The notes beneath the pieces were generated by a model. The model was not told the origin of the DNA. It made no database searches and saw only the letters and a program-made list of their open reading frames with translations. From Pseudomonas parafulva NBRC 16636 = DSM 17004 (lineage in GTDB: Bacteria; Pseudomonadota; Gammaproteobacteria; Pseudomonadales; Pseudomonadaceae), in NCBI RefSeq assembly GCF_000730645.1, contig NZ_BBIU01000025.1, positions 1-64,000 of the forward strand: a stretch of 64,000 nt of DNA, written 5' to 3'. Positions 17,605 through 26,246 of this stretch are shown here, in pieces. A program made the translations under genes and the position numbers. Numbering within the stretch: position 1 is the stretch's first letter; every line of letters begins with the position of its first letter.

Positions 17605-18477
17605 TCAGCGCCCACCCAGCTCTTGGATATTCTGCTTGAGGTTGTCGAAGTCGTATTCCGACAAGCCTATGTAATCGAGCACCAACGGCCCGACCGCGTT
17701 CCATTCGTGATCCACCGCCTGGTTGCCCAGTACACGGAACGACGCGCAGATGTGCTCCGCCATTTTCAGCACCGCCAGCAGGTTCTTCATCTGGCCCTGG
17801 TTATTGCTTGAGCTGTCGTCGCGGAACACCGAGAGGGCATTGTGGTGGTTGGCAATGGCCGCGGTCAGGTGTTCGGGCAGGCGCCAGGACTTGGCCGTGA
17901 AATACCCCACCACCGAATGGTTGGTATTGAGCGTGCGGTTTTCGGTATCGACCACGCGGGTGTGTTCGTCGGCCTTGGCATAGGCGTCTTCCAGCACCTG
18001 CATGTAGTGGGGGAAGCGCTTGAGCATCAGCGGCACGCCGCAGTCATGGAACAGCCCCAGGGTGTAGGCCTCGTCCGCCGGCTGGATGCCCGTGCGCTTG
18101 GCCAGGGTCAGGCAGGTCATCGCCACGTCCTGGGCGGTGTCCCAGAAGCGGTTGAGGGTGACGATGGTTTCGTCGCTCATCTCGCCCTTGATCGACTGGG
18201 CGTTGATCAGGTTGATGATCGAACGGCTGCCCAGCAGGTTCACCGCGCGCTGGATCGAGCCGATCTTGTTGCTCAGGCCGAAGTGCGGCGAGTTGACGAG
18301 TTTGAGCAAGGCACCGGAGAGCCCTGGGTCCTGGGATATCAGCTTGGCGATGGTTTCCAGGTCCGGGTCGGGCATGTACTGCTCGAACTGCAGATCGACC
18401 ATGATCTGCGGCTGCGGCGGAATGGTAATGCCTTGCAAGGCTTGCTGGATCTGTTCGGCGCTGAGTTCTTGGGACAT
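17605..18477 (-). CDS. HDOD-domain signalling protein
   Basis: The 290-residue protein has one HDOD domain (about residues 20-220): LVNSPHFGLSNKIGSIQRAVNLLG, followed by GLFHDCG and VGYFTAKSW segments. HDOD proteins are related to HD phosphohydrolases but usually lack a full metal site and act in signalling or regulation. No extra output domain is attached. The start at 18477 (MSQELSAEQ) gives a domain beginning close to the N terminus. The open frame upstream to 18804 is antisense to the next gene and rejected. It is in an operon with mutM. Confidence 0.88.
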   Translation of the reverse strand: MSQELSAEQIQQALQGITIPPQPQIMVDLQFEQYMPDPDLETIAKLISQDPGLSGALLKLVNSPHFGLSNKIGSIQRAVNLLGSRSIINLINAQSIKGEMSDETIVTLNRFWDTAQDVAMTCLTLAKRTGIQPADEAYTLGLFHDCGVPLMLKRFPHYMQVLEDAYAKADEHTRVVDTENRTLNTNHSVVGYFTAKSWRLPEHLTAAIANHHNALSVFRDDSSSNNQGQMKNLLAVLKMAEHICASFRVLGNQAVDHEWNAVGPLVLDYIGLSEYDFDNLKQNIQELGGR

Positions 18478-18613
18478 GCGTGCACACTCGTATGGGACCG
18501 CCAATTCTAACGCGGCGGGCGGCCAGGAAACTAACCATTGAATCGGTGCGTTGGAACTTTCCTTTAGCGCCACTGGCCTGTTTCTCATATTCATCGAGTA
18601 AGGGAGCAAGACC

Positions 18614-19153
18614 ATGAGCACAGCACTGAACGGCAAGCGCGTGGCCATTCTGGTTACCGACGGTTTTGAGCAGGTCGAGCTGACCGGCCCTCGCGAGGCC
18701 CTGACCAAGGCCGGCGCACAGGTGCACATTCTCAGCGAGAAAGAGGGCAAGGTGCGTGGCTGGAACCACGACAAGCCGGCGGATGAATTCCCGGTCGACG
18801 CCACCTTCGATGCAGCCGGCCAGACGGTCTACGATGCGCTGGTGTTGCCAGGCGGCGTGCAGAACTCCGACACCATCCGGCTGATTGCCGGGGCGCAGCA
18901 ACTGGTGAAAAGCCACGATGCGGCCGGCAAGCCGCTGGCCGTGATCTGCCACGGCGGCTGGCTGCTGATTTCCAGCGGGCTGACCAAGGGCAAGCGCATG
19001 ACCAGCTTCAAGACCTTGCAGGACGACCTGCGCAACGCCGGCGCCGAATGGGTGGATGAAGAGGTGGTGGTGGACGGCAACCTGATCAGCAGCCGTCAGC
19101 CAGATGACATCCCCGCCTTCAACGCGCAATTGGTGAAGGCCCTGTCGGCCTGA
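18614..19153 (+). CDS. PfpI/DJ-1 superfamily protein (type 1 glutamine amidotransferase-like)
   Basis: This 179-residue cytoplasmic protein belongs to the PfpI/YhbO branch of the DJ-1 superfamily. The nucleophile elbow is AVICHGGWLL with Cys112-His113, and the conserved acidic residue is in DGFEQVE (Glu19). Members have been reported as proteases, glyoxalases or deglycases; sequence alone cannot choose between these. A good ribosome-binding site (AAGGGAGCAAG) precedes the ATG. It appears to be monocistronic. Confidence 0.9.
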   Translation: MSTALNGKRVAILVTDGFEQVELTGPREALTKAGAQVHILSEKEGKVRGWNHDKPADEFPVDATFDAAGQTVYDALVLPGGVQNSDTIRLIAGAQQLVKSHDAAGKPLAVICHGGWLLISSGLTKGKRMTSFKTLQDDLRNAGAEWVDEEVVVDGNLISSRQPDDIPAFNAQLVKALSA

Positions 19154-19219
19154 CAGCTGGCAGGCAGCGCGAAGGCCGGACAGGCGTTATACTCCCGCTC
19201 TTTTTCCCGGAGCGACGTC

Positions 19220-20416
19220 ATGTCCCTGCCCAGCCTTCGCCTCAAAGCCAACGCCGACCGCCGCCTGCGCGCAGGCCACCTGTGGGTCTACAGCAACGAG
19301 GTCGACGTGGCCGCCAGCCCGCTGCAGGGTTTTCAGGCCGGCCAGCAGGCGGTACTGGAAGCTGCCAATGGCAAGCCCCTGGGGATCGTCGCCGTCAGCC
19401 CCAACAACCTGATCTGCGCCCGTTTGCTGTCACGTGACGCCAAGCTGCCGCTGGACAAATCGCTGCTGGTACACCGCCTGAACGTAGCCCTGTCCCTGCG
19501 CGAGCGCTTGTTCGAACAGCCCTGCTACCGCCTGGTGTACGGCGATTCCGACCTGCTGCCGGGCCTGGTGGTGGACCGCTTCTTCGATATCCTGGTGGTG
19601 CAACTGGCCTCCGCGACCATGGAAGCGCACAAGGACGAGGTGGTCGCCGCACTGGTGCAGGTACTCAAGCCTAGCGGCATTCTGTTCAAGAATGACTCAG
19701 CCGCACGGGATGCAGAAGGCCTGCAGCGTTACGTGGACACGGTGTATGGGGAGGTACCCGACTGGGTGCCGCTGGAAGAAAACGGCGTTCGCTTCGAAGC
19801 CCCGGTACGCGACGGCCAGAAAACCGGCTGGTTCTACGATCACCGCATGAACCGTGCGCGCCTGGCGCCCTACGTGAAGGGCAAGCGCGTACTGGACCTG
19901 TTCAGCTACATCGGCGGCTGGGGTGTACAGGCAGGTGCCTTTGGTGCCAGCGAAGTGTTCTGCGTGGATGCGTCTGGCTTCGCCCTGGACGGCGTTGAAC
20001 GTAACGCGGCCTTGAACGGTATCAGCGAAAAGCTGACCTGCATCGAGGGTGACGTGTTCGAGGCCCTGCGCGAGCTGAAAGCGGCCGAAGAACGTTTTGA
20101 CGTGATCATCGCCGACCCGCCCGCCTTCATCAAACGCAAGAAAGACCTGAAAAACGGTGAAGCGGCCTACCGGCGCCTGAACGAGCAGGCCATGCGCATG
20201 CTGAGCAAGGACGGCATTCTGGTGAGCGCCTCCTGCTCGATGCACCTGCCGGAAGACGACCTGCACAACATCCTGCTGACCAGCGCCCGCCACCTGGACC
20301 GCAATATGCAGTTGCTGGAACGCGGCGGCCAGGGCCCGGACCACCCGGTGCACCCGGCCATCGCCGAAACACGCTACATCAAGAGCATCACCTGCCGGTT
20401 GCTGCCCAACAGCTGA
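19220..20416 (+). CDS. rlmI: 23S rRNA (cytosine-C5)-methyltransferase RlmI
   Basis: The 398-residue class I SAM methyltransferase has an N-terminal PUA domain (about 1-75, beginning LRLKANADRRLRAGHLWVYSNEV). The catalytic domain contains VLDLFSYIGGWGVQAGAFGA, DPPAFIKRKKD and the cysteine-containing segment SASCSMHL. Length and arrangement match RlmI, which methylates C1962 of 23S rRNA in E. coli. The exact target here is by homology. A hairpin follows the stop codon. Confidence 0.92.
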   Translation: MSLPSLRLKANADRRLRAGHLWVYSNEVDVAASPLQGFQAGQQAVLEAANGKPLGIVAVSPNNLICARLLSRDAKLPLDKSLLVHRLNVALSLRERLFEQPCYRLVYGDSDLLPGLVVDRFFDILVVQLASATMEAHKDEVVAALVQVLKPSGILFKNDSAARDAEGLQRYVDTVYGEVPDWVPLEENGVRFEAPVRDGQKTGWFYDHRMNRARLAPYVKGKRVLDLFSYIGGWGVQAGAFGASEVFCVDASGFALDGVERNAALNGISEKLTCIEGDVFEALRELKAAEERFDVIIADPPAFIKRKKDLKNGEAAYRRLNEQAMRMLSKDGILVSASCSMHLPEDDLHNILLTSARHLDRNMQLLERGGQGPDHPVHPAIAETRYIKSITCRLLPNS

Positions 20417-20428
20417 CCTGCGCGACAA

Positions 20429-20447
20429 GGGGCCGCTCGGCGGCCCC
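20429..20447 (+). terminator. Hairpin after rlmI, likely terminator
   Basis: Perfect 8-bp arms GGGGCCGC and GCGGCCCC enclose a three-base loop 13 bases after the rlmI stop, between convergent genes. There is no clear T run, so termination efficiency is uncertain. Confidence 0.5.
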
Positions 20448-20466
20448 TCATCCATGCCCTTGCAGG

Positions 20467-21123
20467 TTAAAGCGCCAGTACCTGCGTGGCGATGCCAAAA
20501 TACACCAGCACACCCGCCGCATCGGCAATCGATGTGATCAACGGGCCACTGGCCGTTGCAGGGTCCAGCCGCAAGCGGCTGAGCAGAAACGGCAAGCTCA
20601 TGCCGATCAGGCTGCCCACCATCACGATCACCACCATACTGCTGGCAACGATCAGTGCAATCTCCGGCCCACCGCGCAGCAGCCCCAGCGCCGCCACGGC
20701 AACAGCCATGGTGCAGCCCAACAGCAACGCTACCCCGAACTCCCGGCCCAGCATGCGTGCCCAGTCGCGCAGCATGACTTCGCCGGTGGCCAGCCCGCGC
20801 ACCATCAACGTTGCCGACTGGGAGCCGGCATTGCCGCCGCTGTCTACCAGCAATGGCAGGAAGAATACCAACGCGATGTTGGCGGCGATGGTTTCTTCAA
20901 AGGCTGCGATGCCGGCCCCCGAAAACAGGTTGCCGAACACCAGCAACACCAGCCACAGCACGCGCTTGCGATACAGCAGGCCAAGCGTGGCATGCCGCAG
21001 GTTGCCTATGTGGTTGGTGATGGAGGCACCCTTGTGGAAGTCTTCGGTGGCTTCGCGGCGTTGCGCCTCGAGCGCCGCGTTCACGTCCGAACCTGGGGTG
21101 TTTTTTTCGATTTGCTGTTGCAT
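20467..21123 (-). CDS. MgtE-like magnesium transporter membrane domain protein (half-size)
   Basis: The 218-residue protein consists of the MgtE integral-membrane domain alone, with about five helices after a 50-residue polar N terminus. The family signature PLLVDSGGNAGSQSATLMVRGLA is present. Full-length MgtE (about 450 residues) carries an N domain and two CBS domains that sense Mg2+; these are absent. Such short forms may transport divalent cations as dimers without the usual gating, but this is inference. The start at 21123 (MQQQIEKN) is preferred over 21168. Confidence 0.82.
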   Translation of the reverse strand: MQQQIEKNTPGSDVNAALEAQRREATEDFHKGASITNHIGNLRHATLGLLYRKRVLWLVLLVFGNLFSGAGIAAFEETIAANIALVFFLPLLVDSGGNAGSQSATLMVRGLATGEVMLRDWARMLGREFGVALLLGCTMAVAVAALGLLRGGPEIALIVASSMVVIVMVGSLIGMSLPFLLSRLRLDPATASGPLITSIADAAGVLVYFGIATQVLAL

Positions 21124-21600
21124 GAAGTTCTCCAGGCGCCGATGCAGGCGCCTGCAGACCTCAACCACACGGGCTCAAGCCTTCGGCAGCCCTGGCGACG
21201 GCGCGCTCAGTGCCAGATTGCAGTTCGTTGGGAACCGGTAACTGGGAAGGTCCATTGAGGATGTATCTCGTGTAACCGCACATGCGGCGGCCGGATGATA
21301 GTGATAGGTGGCAGCAAGGTCAGCCCTTTGCAGGGCATTTCAGACGTTTCCTACAGGCACCGGTAACAAGCCCAAAACCGCCGTCCAGGCACATCGTCGT
21401 TCCCTCCCCGTCTCAGCGGTGTAGAATCGGCCTATTCATCGCCAGTCATCCCCGGCGGGTTTATGAGCTCTGGTCAAGCACGCGGCGATCCCGCGCGGTC
21501 TTCGGCCCCATCCGTGCCTGTGGCAACCGGCCTGCGGTACAAAGGACAAGAGAAGCTCACTCCCCTTTTTGTGACCTGATTAAGCCGCCAGGAGTGCTTC
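21124..21600. other. Intergenic region between the divergent mgtE-like gene and ilvD
   Basis: I find no convincing gene in these 477 bases. Short open frames on the plus strand have no recognisable motif and atypical composition. The region must hold the promoters of ilvD and of the mgtE-like gene. A TAGAAT hexamer at 21422-21427 could be a -10 element for ilvD, without a clear -35. The ilvD ribosome-binding site (GCCAGGAG) lies just before 21601. No attenuator with a leader peptide rich in branched-chain codons was recognised. Confidence 0.5.
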
Positions 21601-23442
21601 ATGCCTGATTATCGTTCCAAGACTTCCACCCACGGCCGCAACATGGCCGGCGCCCGTGCCCTGTGGCGCGCCACCGGCATGAAAGACGACGACTTCAAGA
21701 AGCCGATCATCGCCATCGCCAACTCGTTCACCCAGTTCGTCCCAGGTCACGTACACCTGAAGGACCTGGGCCAGCTGGTTGCCCGCGAAATCGAGCGCGC
21801 CGGTGGCGTGGCCAAGGAATTCAACACCATCGCGGTCGACGACGGCATCGCCATGGGCCATGACGGCATGCTGTATTCGCTGCCAAGCCGCGAAATCATC
21901 GCCGACGCCGTGGAGTACATGGTCAATGCCCACTGTGCTGACGCAATCGTGTGCATCTCCAACTGCGACAAGATCACCCCAGGCATGCTCATGGCTGCCC
22001 TGCGCCTGAACATCCCGGTGATCTTCGTGTCCGGCGGCCCGATGGAGGCCGGCAAGACCAAACTGGCCAACCATGGCCTGGACCTGGTGGACGCCATGGT
22101 CATCGCCGCCGATAGCACGGCGTCCGACGAGAAGGTCGCCGAGTACGAGCGCAGCGCCTGCCCGACGTGCGGCTCCTGCTCCGGCATGTTCACGGCCAAC
22201 TCCATGAACTGCCTGACCGAGGCCCTGGGGCTGGCACTGCCGGGCAATGGCTCGACCCTGGCCACCCACTCCGACCGCGAGCAGCTGTTCCTCACGGCTG
22301 GCCGTACCATCGTCGAGCTGTGCAAACGCTATTACGGCGAGAACGACGAGTCGGTGCTGCCGCGCAACATCGCCAACTTCAAGGCGTTCGAGAACGCCAT
22401 GATGCTCGACATCGCCATGGGTGGCTCGACCAACACCATCCTGCACTTGCTGGCAGCCGCCCAGGAGGCCGAAGTGGCCTTCGACCTGCGGGACATCGAC
22501 CGCCTGTCGCGCAAGGTGCCGCAGCTGTGCAAAGTGGCGCCGAACATCCAGAAGTACCACATGGAAGATGTACACCGCGCGGGCGGCATCTTCAGCATCC
22601 TCGGTTCGTTGGCACGTGGCGGCTTGCTGCACACCGACCTGCCGACCGTTCACAGCCGCAGCATGGAAGAAGCCATCGCCAAATGGGACATCACCCAGAC
22701 CGACGATGAGGCAGTGCACACGTTCTTCAAGGCAGGCCCTGCCGGCATCCCGACCCAAACCGCGTTCAGCCAGTCCACCCGCTGGCCAAGCCTGGACCTG
22801 GACCGCGCCGAGGGGTGTATCCGCAGCACCGAGCACGCCTACTCGCAAGAGGGCGGGCTGGCCGTGCTGTACGGCAACATCGCCCAGGACGGTTGCGTGG
22901 TGAAAACTGCCGGCGTCGATGAGTCGATCCTGGTGTTCGAGGGCAATGCGAAGATCTTCGAGAGCCAGGACAGCGCCGTGCGTGGCATTCTCGCCGACGA
23001 GGTGAAGGCCGGCGACATCGTCATCATCCGCTACGAAGGCCCCAAAGGTGGCCCGGGCATGCAGGAAATGCTGTACCCCACCTCCTACCTGAAATCCAAG
23101 GGCCTGGGCAAAGCCTGCGCATTGCTCACCGACGGCCGCTTCTCGGGCGGCACCTCGGGCCTGTCCATCGGCCATGCCTCACCGGAGGCCGCAGCAGGCG
23201 GTGCCATCGGCCTGGTGCGCGACGGCGACAAGGTGCTGATCGACATCCCCAACCGTTCGATCAACCTGCAGGTCAGCGATGAAGAACTGGCACACCGCCG
23301 CATCGAGCAGGACAAGAAAGGCTGGAAACCCGCCGAAGTGCGCCCACGCAAGGTAACCACCGCCCTCAAGGCCTATGCCCTTTTGGCGACCAGTGCCGAC
23401 AAGGGTGCAGTGCGGAACAAGGCGATGCTGGACGGGCTTTGA
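21601..23442 (+). CDS. ilvD: Dihydroxy-acid dehydratase IlvD
   Basis: IlvD (613 residues) dehydrates 2,3-dihydroxy-isovalerate and 2,3-dihydroxy-3-methylvalerate in valine, leucine and isoleucine synthesis. The Fe-S and metal-binding segments CISNCDKITPGM and CPTCGSCSGMFTANSMN are complete, and the C-terminal DGRFSGGTSGLSIGHASPEAA is typical. The length matches the E. coli-type enzyme. A strong ribosome-binding site precedes the ATG and a good terminator follows, so it is probably monocistronic. Confidence 0.98.
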   Translation: MPDYRSKTSTHGRNMAGARALWRATGMKDDDFKKPIIAIANSFTQFVPGHVHLKDLGQLVAREIERAGGVAKEFNTIAVDDGIAMGHDGMLYSLPSREIIADAVEYMVNAHCADAIVCISNCDKITPGMLMAALRLNIPVIFVSGGPMEAGKTKLANHGLDLVDAMVIAADSTASDEKVAEYERSACPTCGSCSGMFTANSMNCLTEALGLALPGNGSTLATHSDREQLFLTAGRTIVELCKRYYGENDESVLPRNIANFKAFENAMMLDIAMGGSTNTILHLLAAAQEAEVAFDLRDIDRLSRKVPQLCKVAPNIQKYHMEDVHRAGGIFSILGSLARGGLLHTDLPTVHSRSMEEAIAKWDITQTDDEAVHTFFKAGPAGIPTQTAFSQSTRWPSLDLDRAEGCIRSTEHAYSQEGGLAVLYGNIAQDGCVVKTAGVDESILVFEGNAKIFESQDSAVRGILADEVKAGDIVIIRYEGPKGGPGMQEMLYPTSYLKSKGLGKACALLTDGRFSGGTSGLSIGHASPEAAAGGAIGLVRDGDKVLIDIPNRSINLQVSDEELAHRRIEQDKKGWKPAEVRPRKVTTALKAYALLATSADKGAVRNKAMLDGL

Positions 23443-23467
23443 AGCTGCAGTTGCTCGGGTTGGTTAC

Positions 23468-23492
23468 AGGGGCCGCTTTGCGGCCCCTTTTT
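23468..23492 (+). terminator. Rho-independent terminator of ilvD
   Basis: Nine-base arms AGGGGCCGC and GCGGCCCCT with a TTT loop are followed by a run of Ts, 25 bases after the ilvD stop. Confidence 0.88.
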
Positions 23493-23502
23493 GCGGCCAG
23501 AC

Positions 23503-24558
23503 CTACTGAATCTGCTCCGGCGTCACAATCACCCAGTTCTTGTCTGCAGTCACCGGCAACCCTTCCTTGGCCTGGGCTGCCGCCTGCTTGGCGATCATCC
23601 CGTTCAGCTGGTCCATGTACTTGGCCTTGCGGTTTATCCACAGGTGGATACCCCCCTTGCCAACATCCACCCCATGGAACTGCATGTAGCCGTCGCTTGT
23701 GGGCGTGTCGCCGCCTACCAGCACGGGTTTCTTCCACTCATCGATGTACGTCAGGATGGCGGCCTGCTTGCCGGCCATCCAGGTAGCCGGCGTCCACAGG
23801 TAAGGGGTGAGTTCGAGACGCTCGTTGGCCTTGGGGTCATAGTGCCCGGCGCTGATCTGCTTGCGCGCGGTGGTGAGCTCGCCGCTGGCGGGGTCCTTGA
23901 GCAGCAGGCTGACGCCGATCACGTTCTGGGGTTTGACGTTGTAGCCGTACTTGGGGTCTGACGCGACCATGCGCACCAGTTCCTCGGACGCTGCGGATAT
24001 CACGTAGACGTCGATGCCGTTTTCCATCAACTTGTTGTACAGCTCGGCCTGGCCCTTGAATACCTTGGGCGGCTGCACGTCCAGGGTCTTGACCTGGTCG
24101 CCCTCGTAGTAGGTGGCGGGGATGGGCGCTGTGCTGGCCATCAGCTCATCCACCTGCTGTTTCAACTGCTGCAGGGTGAACCCTGAAAACACCTGGGCGA
24201 CCCAGGGGTAGCAGACCATATCGTCCACCTCGCACAGCCGATTGTAGTAGCTGTACAGGCTCTCCTTGTGCTCAGCGGTATCCTTGAACGGCATCAGTTT
24301 CAAAGAGGGGTCGAGCTTTTCACGGGTCAGCAGGCCCTTGTTCTCCATGAACGGCAGCAGCGCCTCCTCAAGGTCGTAGCGGTAGCTGGTGTTGTCCATG
24401 TCGAACACCGCGTAATTACCTTTGTTGGCGTTGGCGGCAATCATGCTGTCGAGTTGCTTGGCCGCCTCAGGGGGCCAATGGGTGAGCTCGGTGGCCATGG
24501 TTTCGATACTCACCAGCGAGGCGAGGAAAAAGGCGAGGGTCTTCGGCGCGAACGTCAT
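23503..24558 (-). CDS. pchP: Phosphorylcholine phosphatase (HAD family), exported
   Basis: The 351-residue protein has an N-terminal signal peptide (about residues 1-22) and a HAD phosphatase fold with the nucleophile motif DMDNT at residues 53-57. The sequence resembles PchP of P. aeruginosa, a periplasmic enzyme that removes phosphate from phosphorylcholine to allow choline use. Family membership is clear; the substrate is transferred by homology. It is divergent from tcyP across a 245-base promoter region. Confidence 0.85.
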   Translation of the reverse strand: MTFAPKTLAFFLASLVSIETMATELTHWPPEAAKQLDSMIAANANKGNYAVFDMDNTSYRYDLEEALLPFMENKGLLTREKLDPSLKLMPFKDTAEHKESLYSYYNRLCEVDDMVCYPWVAQVFSGFTLQQLKQQVDELMASTAPIPATYYEGDQVKTLDVQPPKVFKGQAELYNKLMENGIDVYVISAASEELVRMVASDPKYGYNVKPQNVIGVSLLLKDPASGELTTARKQISAGHYDPKANERLELTPYLWTPATWMAGKQAAILTYIDEWKKPVLVGGDTPTSDGYMQFHGVDVGKGGIHLWINRKAKYMDQLNGMIAKQAAAQAKEGLPVTADKNWVIVTPEQIQ

Positions 24559-24675
24559 GTACGAATCTCCTGAAGTGACCCAGCAACGCTAGTGCAACTG
24601 CTGCAATTGGCAAACCCCGGATAACGACCCCAAAGCCGCCCCGAACGCCGCGCGCATCACTGTGTACGACAACCC

Positions 24676-24717
24676 TTTATTCCAAAAACGACTATGCACA
24701 TTCCATTTAGGTATAAA
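24676..24717 (+). promoter_or_regulatory. Predicted tcyP promoter with adjacent TTATTCC element
   Basis: A TATAAA -10 element (24712-24717) is paired with a weak -35 ACGACT (24688-24693, 18-base spacer). Directly upstream lies TTTATTCC (24676-24683). The same heptamer occurs next to two promoters in the sulfur block near 55.5 and 57.1 kb. A poor -35 plus an adjacent element suggests an activated promoter. Because cystine uptake by TcyP/YdjN is CysB-dependent in E. coli, CysB is a candidate; this is inference. Confidence 0.45.
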
Positions 24718-24803
24718 TTCGTTTGTTTTCAGGCTGTTAGCATTTCCGTTCGCAATCGCTCACAGAGGCGATGCCCCTTATCGCTTTTCTCGCTGGAGCT
24801 TCA

Positions 24804-26195
24804 ATGAACCTGCCGCTGTCACTCAACCTGCTGGCATTCCTGGCCCTGTTGCTGGGCCTGGCACAAACCCGCCGCACGCAATGGAGCCTGGCCAAGAAAG
24901 TACTGCTGGGCCTGGCAATGGGCGTGGCGTTCGGCCTGGTGCTGCACAGCATTTATGGTGCCGGCCACCCGGTGCTGAAGGCCACTATCGGCTGGCTGGA
25001 CCTGGTCGGCAATGGCTATGTCGGCTTGCTGCAGATGATCGTGATGCCGCTGATCTTCGCCTCCATCCTCAGCGCAGTAGCGCGCCTTCACAATGCATCG
25101 TCCCTGGGGCGCATCAGTGTGCTCAGCATCGGTACGCTGCTGCTGACCACGGCCATCGCTGCACTGATCGGCATCGTGTTGACCAACCTGTTCGGCCTGA
25201 GCGCCGAGGGGCTGGTGGCCGGTGCGCAGGAAAGCGCACGCATGCAGGTTATCCACAGCGACTATGCAGGCAAGGTCGCCGATCTCAACATCCCGCAACT
25301 GCTGCTCTCGTTTATCCCCAGCAACCCGGTTGGGGATTTGGCACGGGCCAAACCAACGTCGATCATCAGCGTGGTGATCTTTGCCGTGTTCATCGGCCTG
25401 GCAGCGTTGCAACTGATCAAGGACGACGCCGAAAAGGGCCAGCGCGCCCTGTCGGCCATCGATACCCTGCAGGCCTGGGTAATGCGCCTGGTGCGCGTGG
25501 TGATGAAGCTCACGCCCTACGGCGTGCTGGCGCTGATGGCCAAGGTGGTAGCCAGCTCCAACCTGGAAGACATCCTCAAGCTGGGCAGTTTCGTGGTGGT
25601 GTCCTACCTGGGCCTGGGGCTGATGTTCGTGGTGCACGCCATCATCCTGGCCTCGACCGGCGTGAGCCCGCTGCGCTTCTTCCGCAAGGTGTGGCCGGTG
25701 CTTACCTTTGCCTTCACCAGCCGTTCCAGCGCAGCCAGTATTCCGCTGAACATCGAAGCGCAGACACGCCGCCTGGGTGTGCCGCAGTCGATTGCCAGCT
25801 TCAGTGCATCGTTCGGTACCACCATTGGCCAGAACGGCTGCGCCGGCTTGTACCCGGCCATGCTGGCGGTAATGGTGGCACCGGCCGTGGGCATCGACAC
25901 CTTCGACCCACTGTGGATCGCCACTCTGGTGGCCATCGTCACCCTGAGCTCTGCGGGGGTGGCAGGTGTAGGTGGTGGCGCCACGTTCGCCGCACTGATC
26001 GTGCTGCCGGCCATGGGCTTGCCGGTTGAGCTGGTGGCCTTGCTGATTTCGGTGGAACCCCTGATCGACATGGGGCGCACGGCGTTGAACGTCAACGGTT
26101 CGATGACCGCAGGCGTGGTGACCAGCCAGTTGCTGAAAGAAACCGACAAGGCAGTGCTGGCAGACGACGAGCACGCCGAGCTGAGCCATACCTGA
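24804..26195 (+). CDS. tcyP: L-cystine:cation symporter TcyP (YdjN type)
   Basis: This 463-residue member of the dicarboxylate/amino acid:cation symporter family matches E. coli YdjN/TcyP along its whole length: same size, N terminus NLLAFLALLLGLAQTR, and the conserved SRSSAASIPLN and GQNGCAGLYPAML segments. It should import L-cystine across the inner membrane. The start at 24804 follows a GGAG ribosome-binding site; an earlier in-frame start at 24771 is not needed. It is convergent with folA. Confidence 0.93.
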   Translation: MNLPLSLNLLAFLALLLGLAQTRRTQWSLAKKVLLGLAMGVAFGLVLHSIYGAGHPVLKATIGWLDLVGNGYVGLLQMIVMPLIFASILSAVARLHNASSLGRISVLSIGTLLLTTAIAALIGIVLTNLFGLSAEGLVAGAQESARMQVIHSDYAGKVADLNIPQLLLSFIPSNPVGDLARAKPTSIISVVIFAVFIGLAALQLIKDDAEKGQRALSAIDTLQAWVMRLVRVVMKLTPYGVLALMAKVVASSNLEDILKLGSFVVVSYLGLGLMFVVHAIILASTGVSPLRFFRKVWPVLTFAFTSRSSAASIPLNIEAQTRRLGVPQSIASFSASFGTTIGQNGCAGLYPAMLAVMVAPAVGIDTFDPLWIATLVAIVTLSSAGVAGVGGGATFAALIVLPAMGLPVELVALLISVEPLIDMGRTALNVNGSMTAGVVTSQLLKETDKAVLADDEHAELSHT

Positions 26196-26206
26196 GGTTC
26201 ACAGAG

Positions 26207-26232
26207 GTGGGGGCGGGCTCGCCGGCCCCCAC
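26207..26232. terminator. Hairpin between convergent tcyP and folA
   Basis: Eight-base arms GTGGGGGC and GCCCCCAC flank a 10-base loop between the two stop codons. No T run is seen on either side, so this may end transcripts only weakly or mark a REP-like remnant. Confidence 0.45.
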
Positions 26233-26246
26233 TCAACCGCCGGCTG

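Noticed and set aside
21282..21608. 108-codon frame between the mgtE-like gene and ilvD
   Set aside because: No ribosome-binding site, no recognisable motif and it runs into the ilvD start; the region is better explained as promoter DNA.
21580..23175. 531-codon open frame on the minus strand opposite ilvD
   Set aside because: It mirrors the codon structure of ilvD (high-GC antisense shadow), has no recognisable domain or ribosome-binding site, and ilvD itself is certain.
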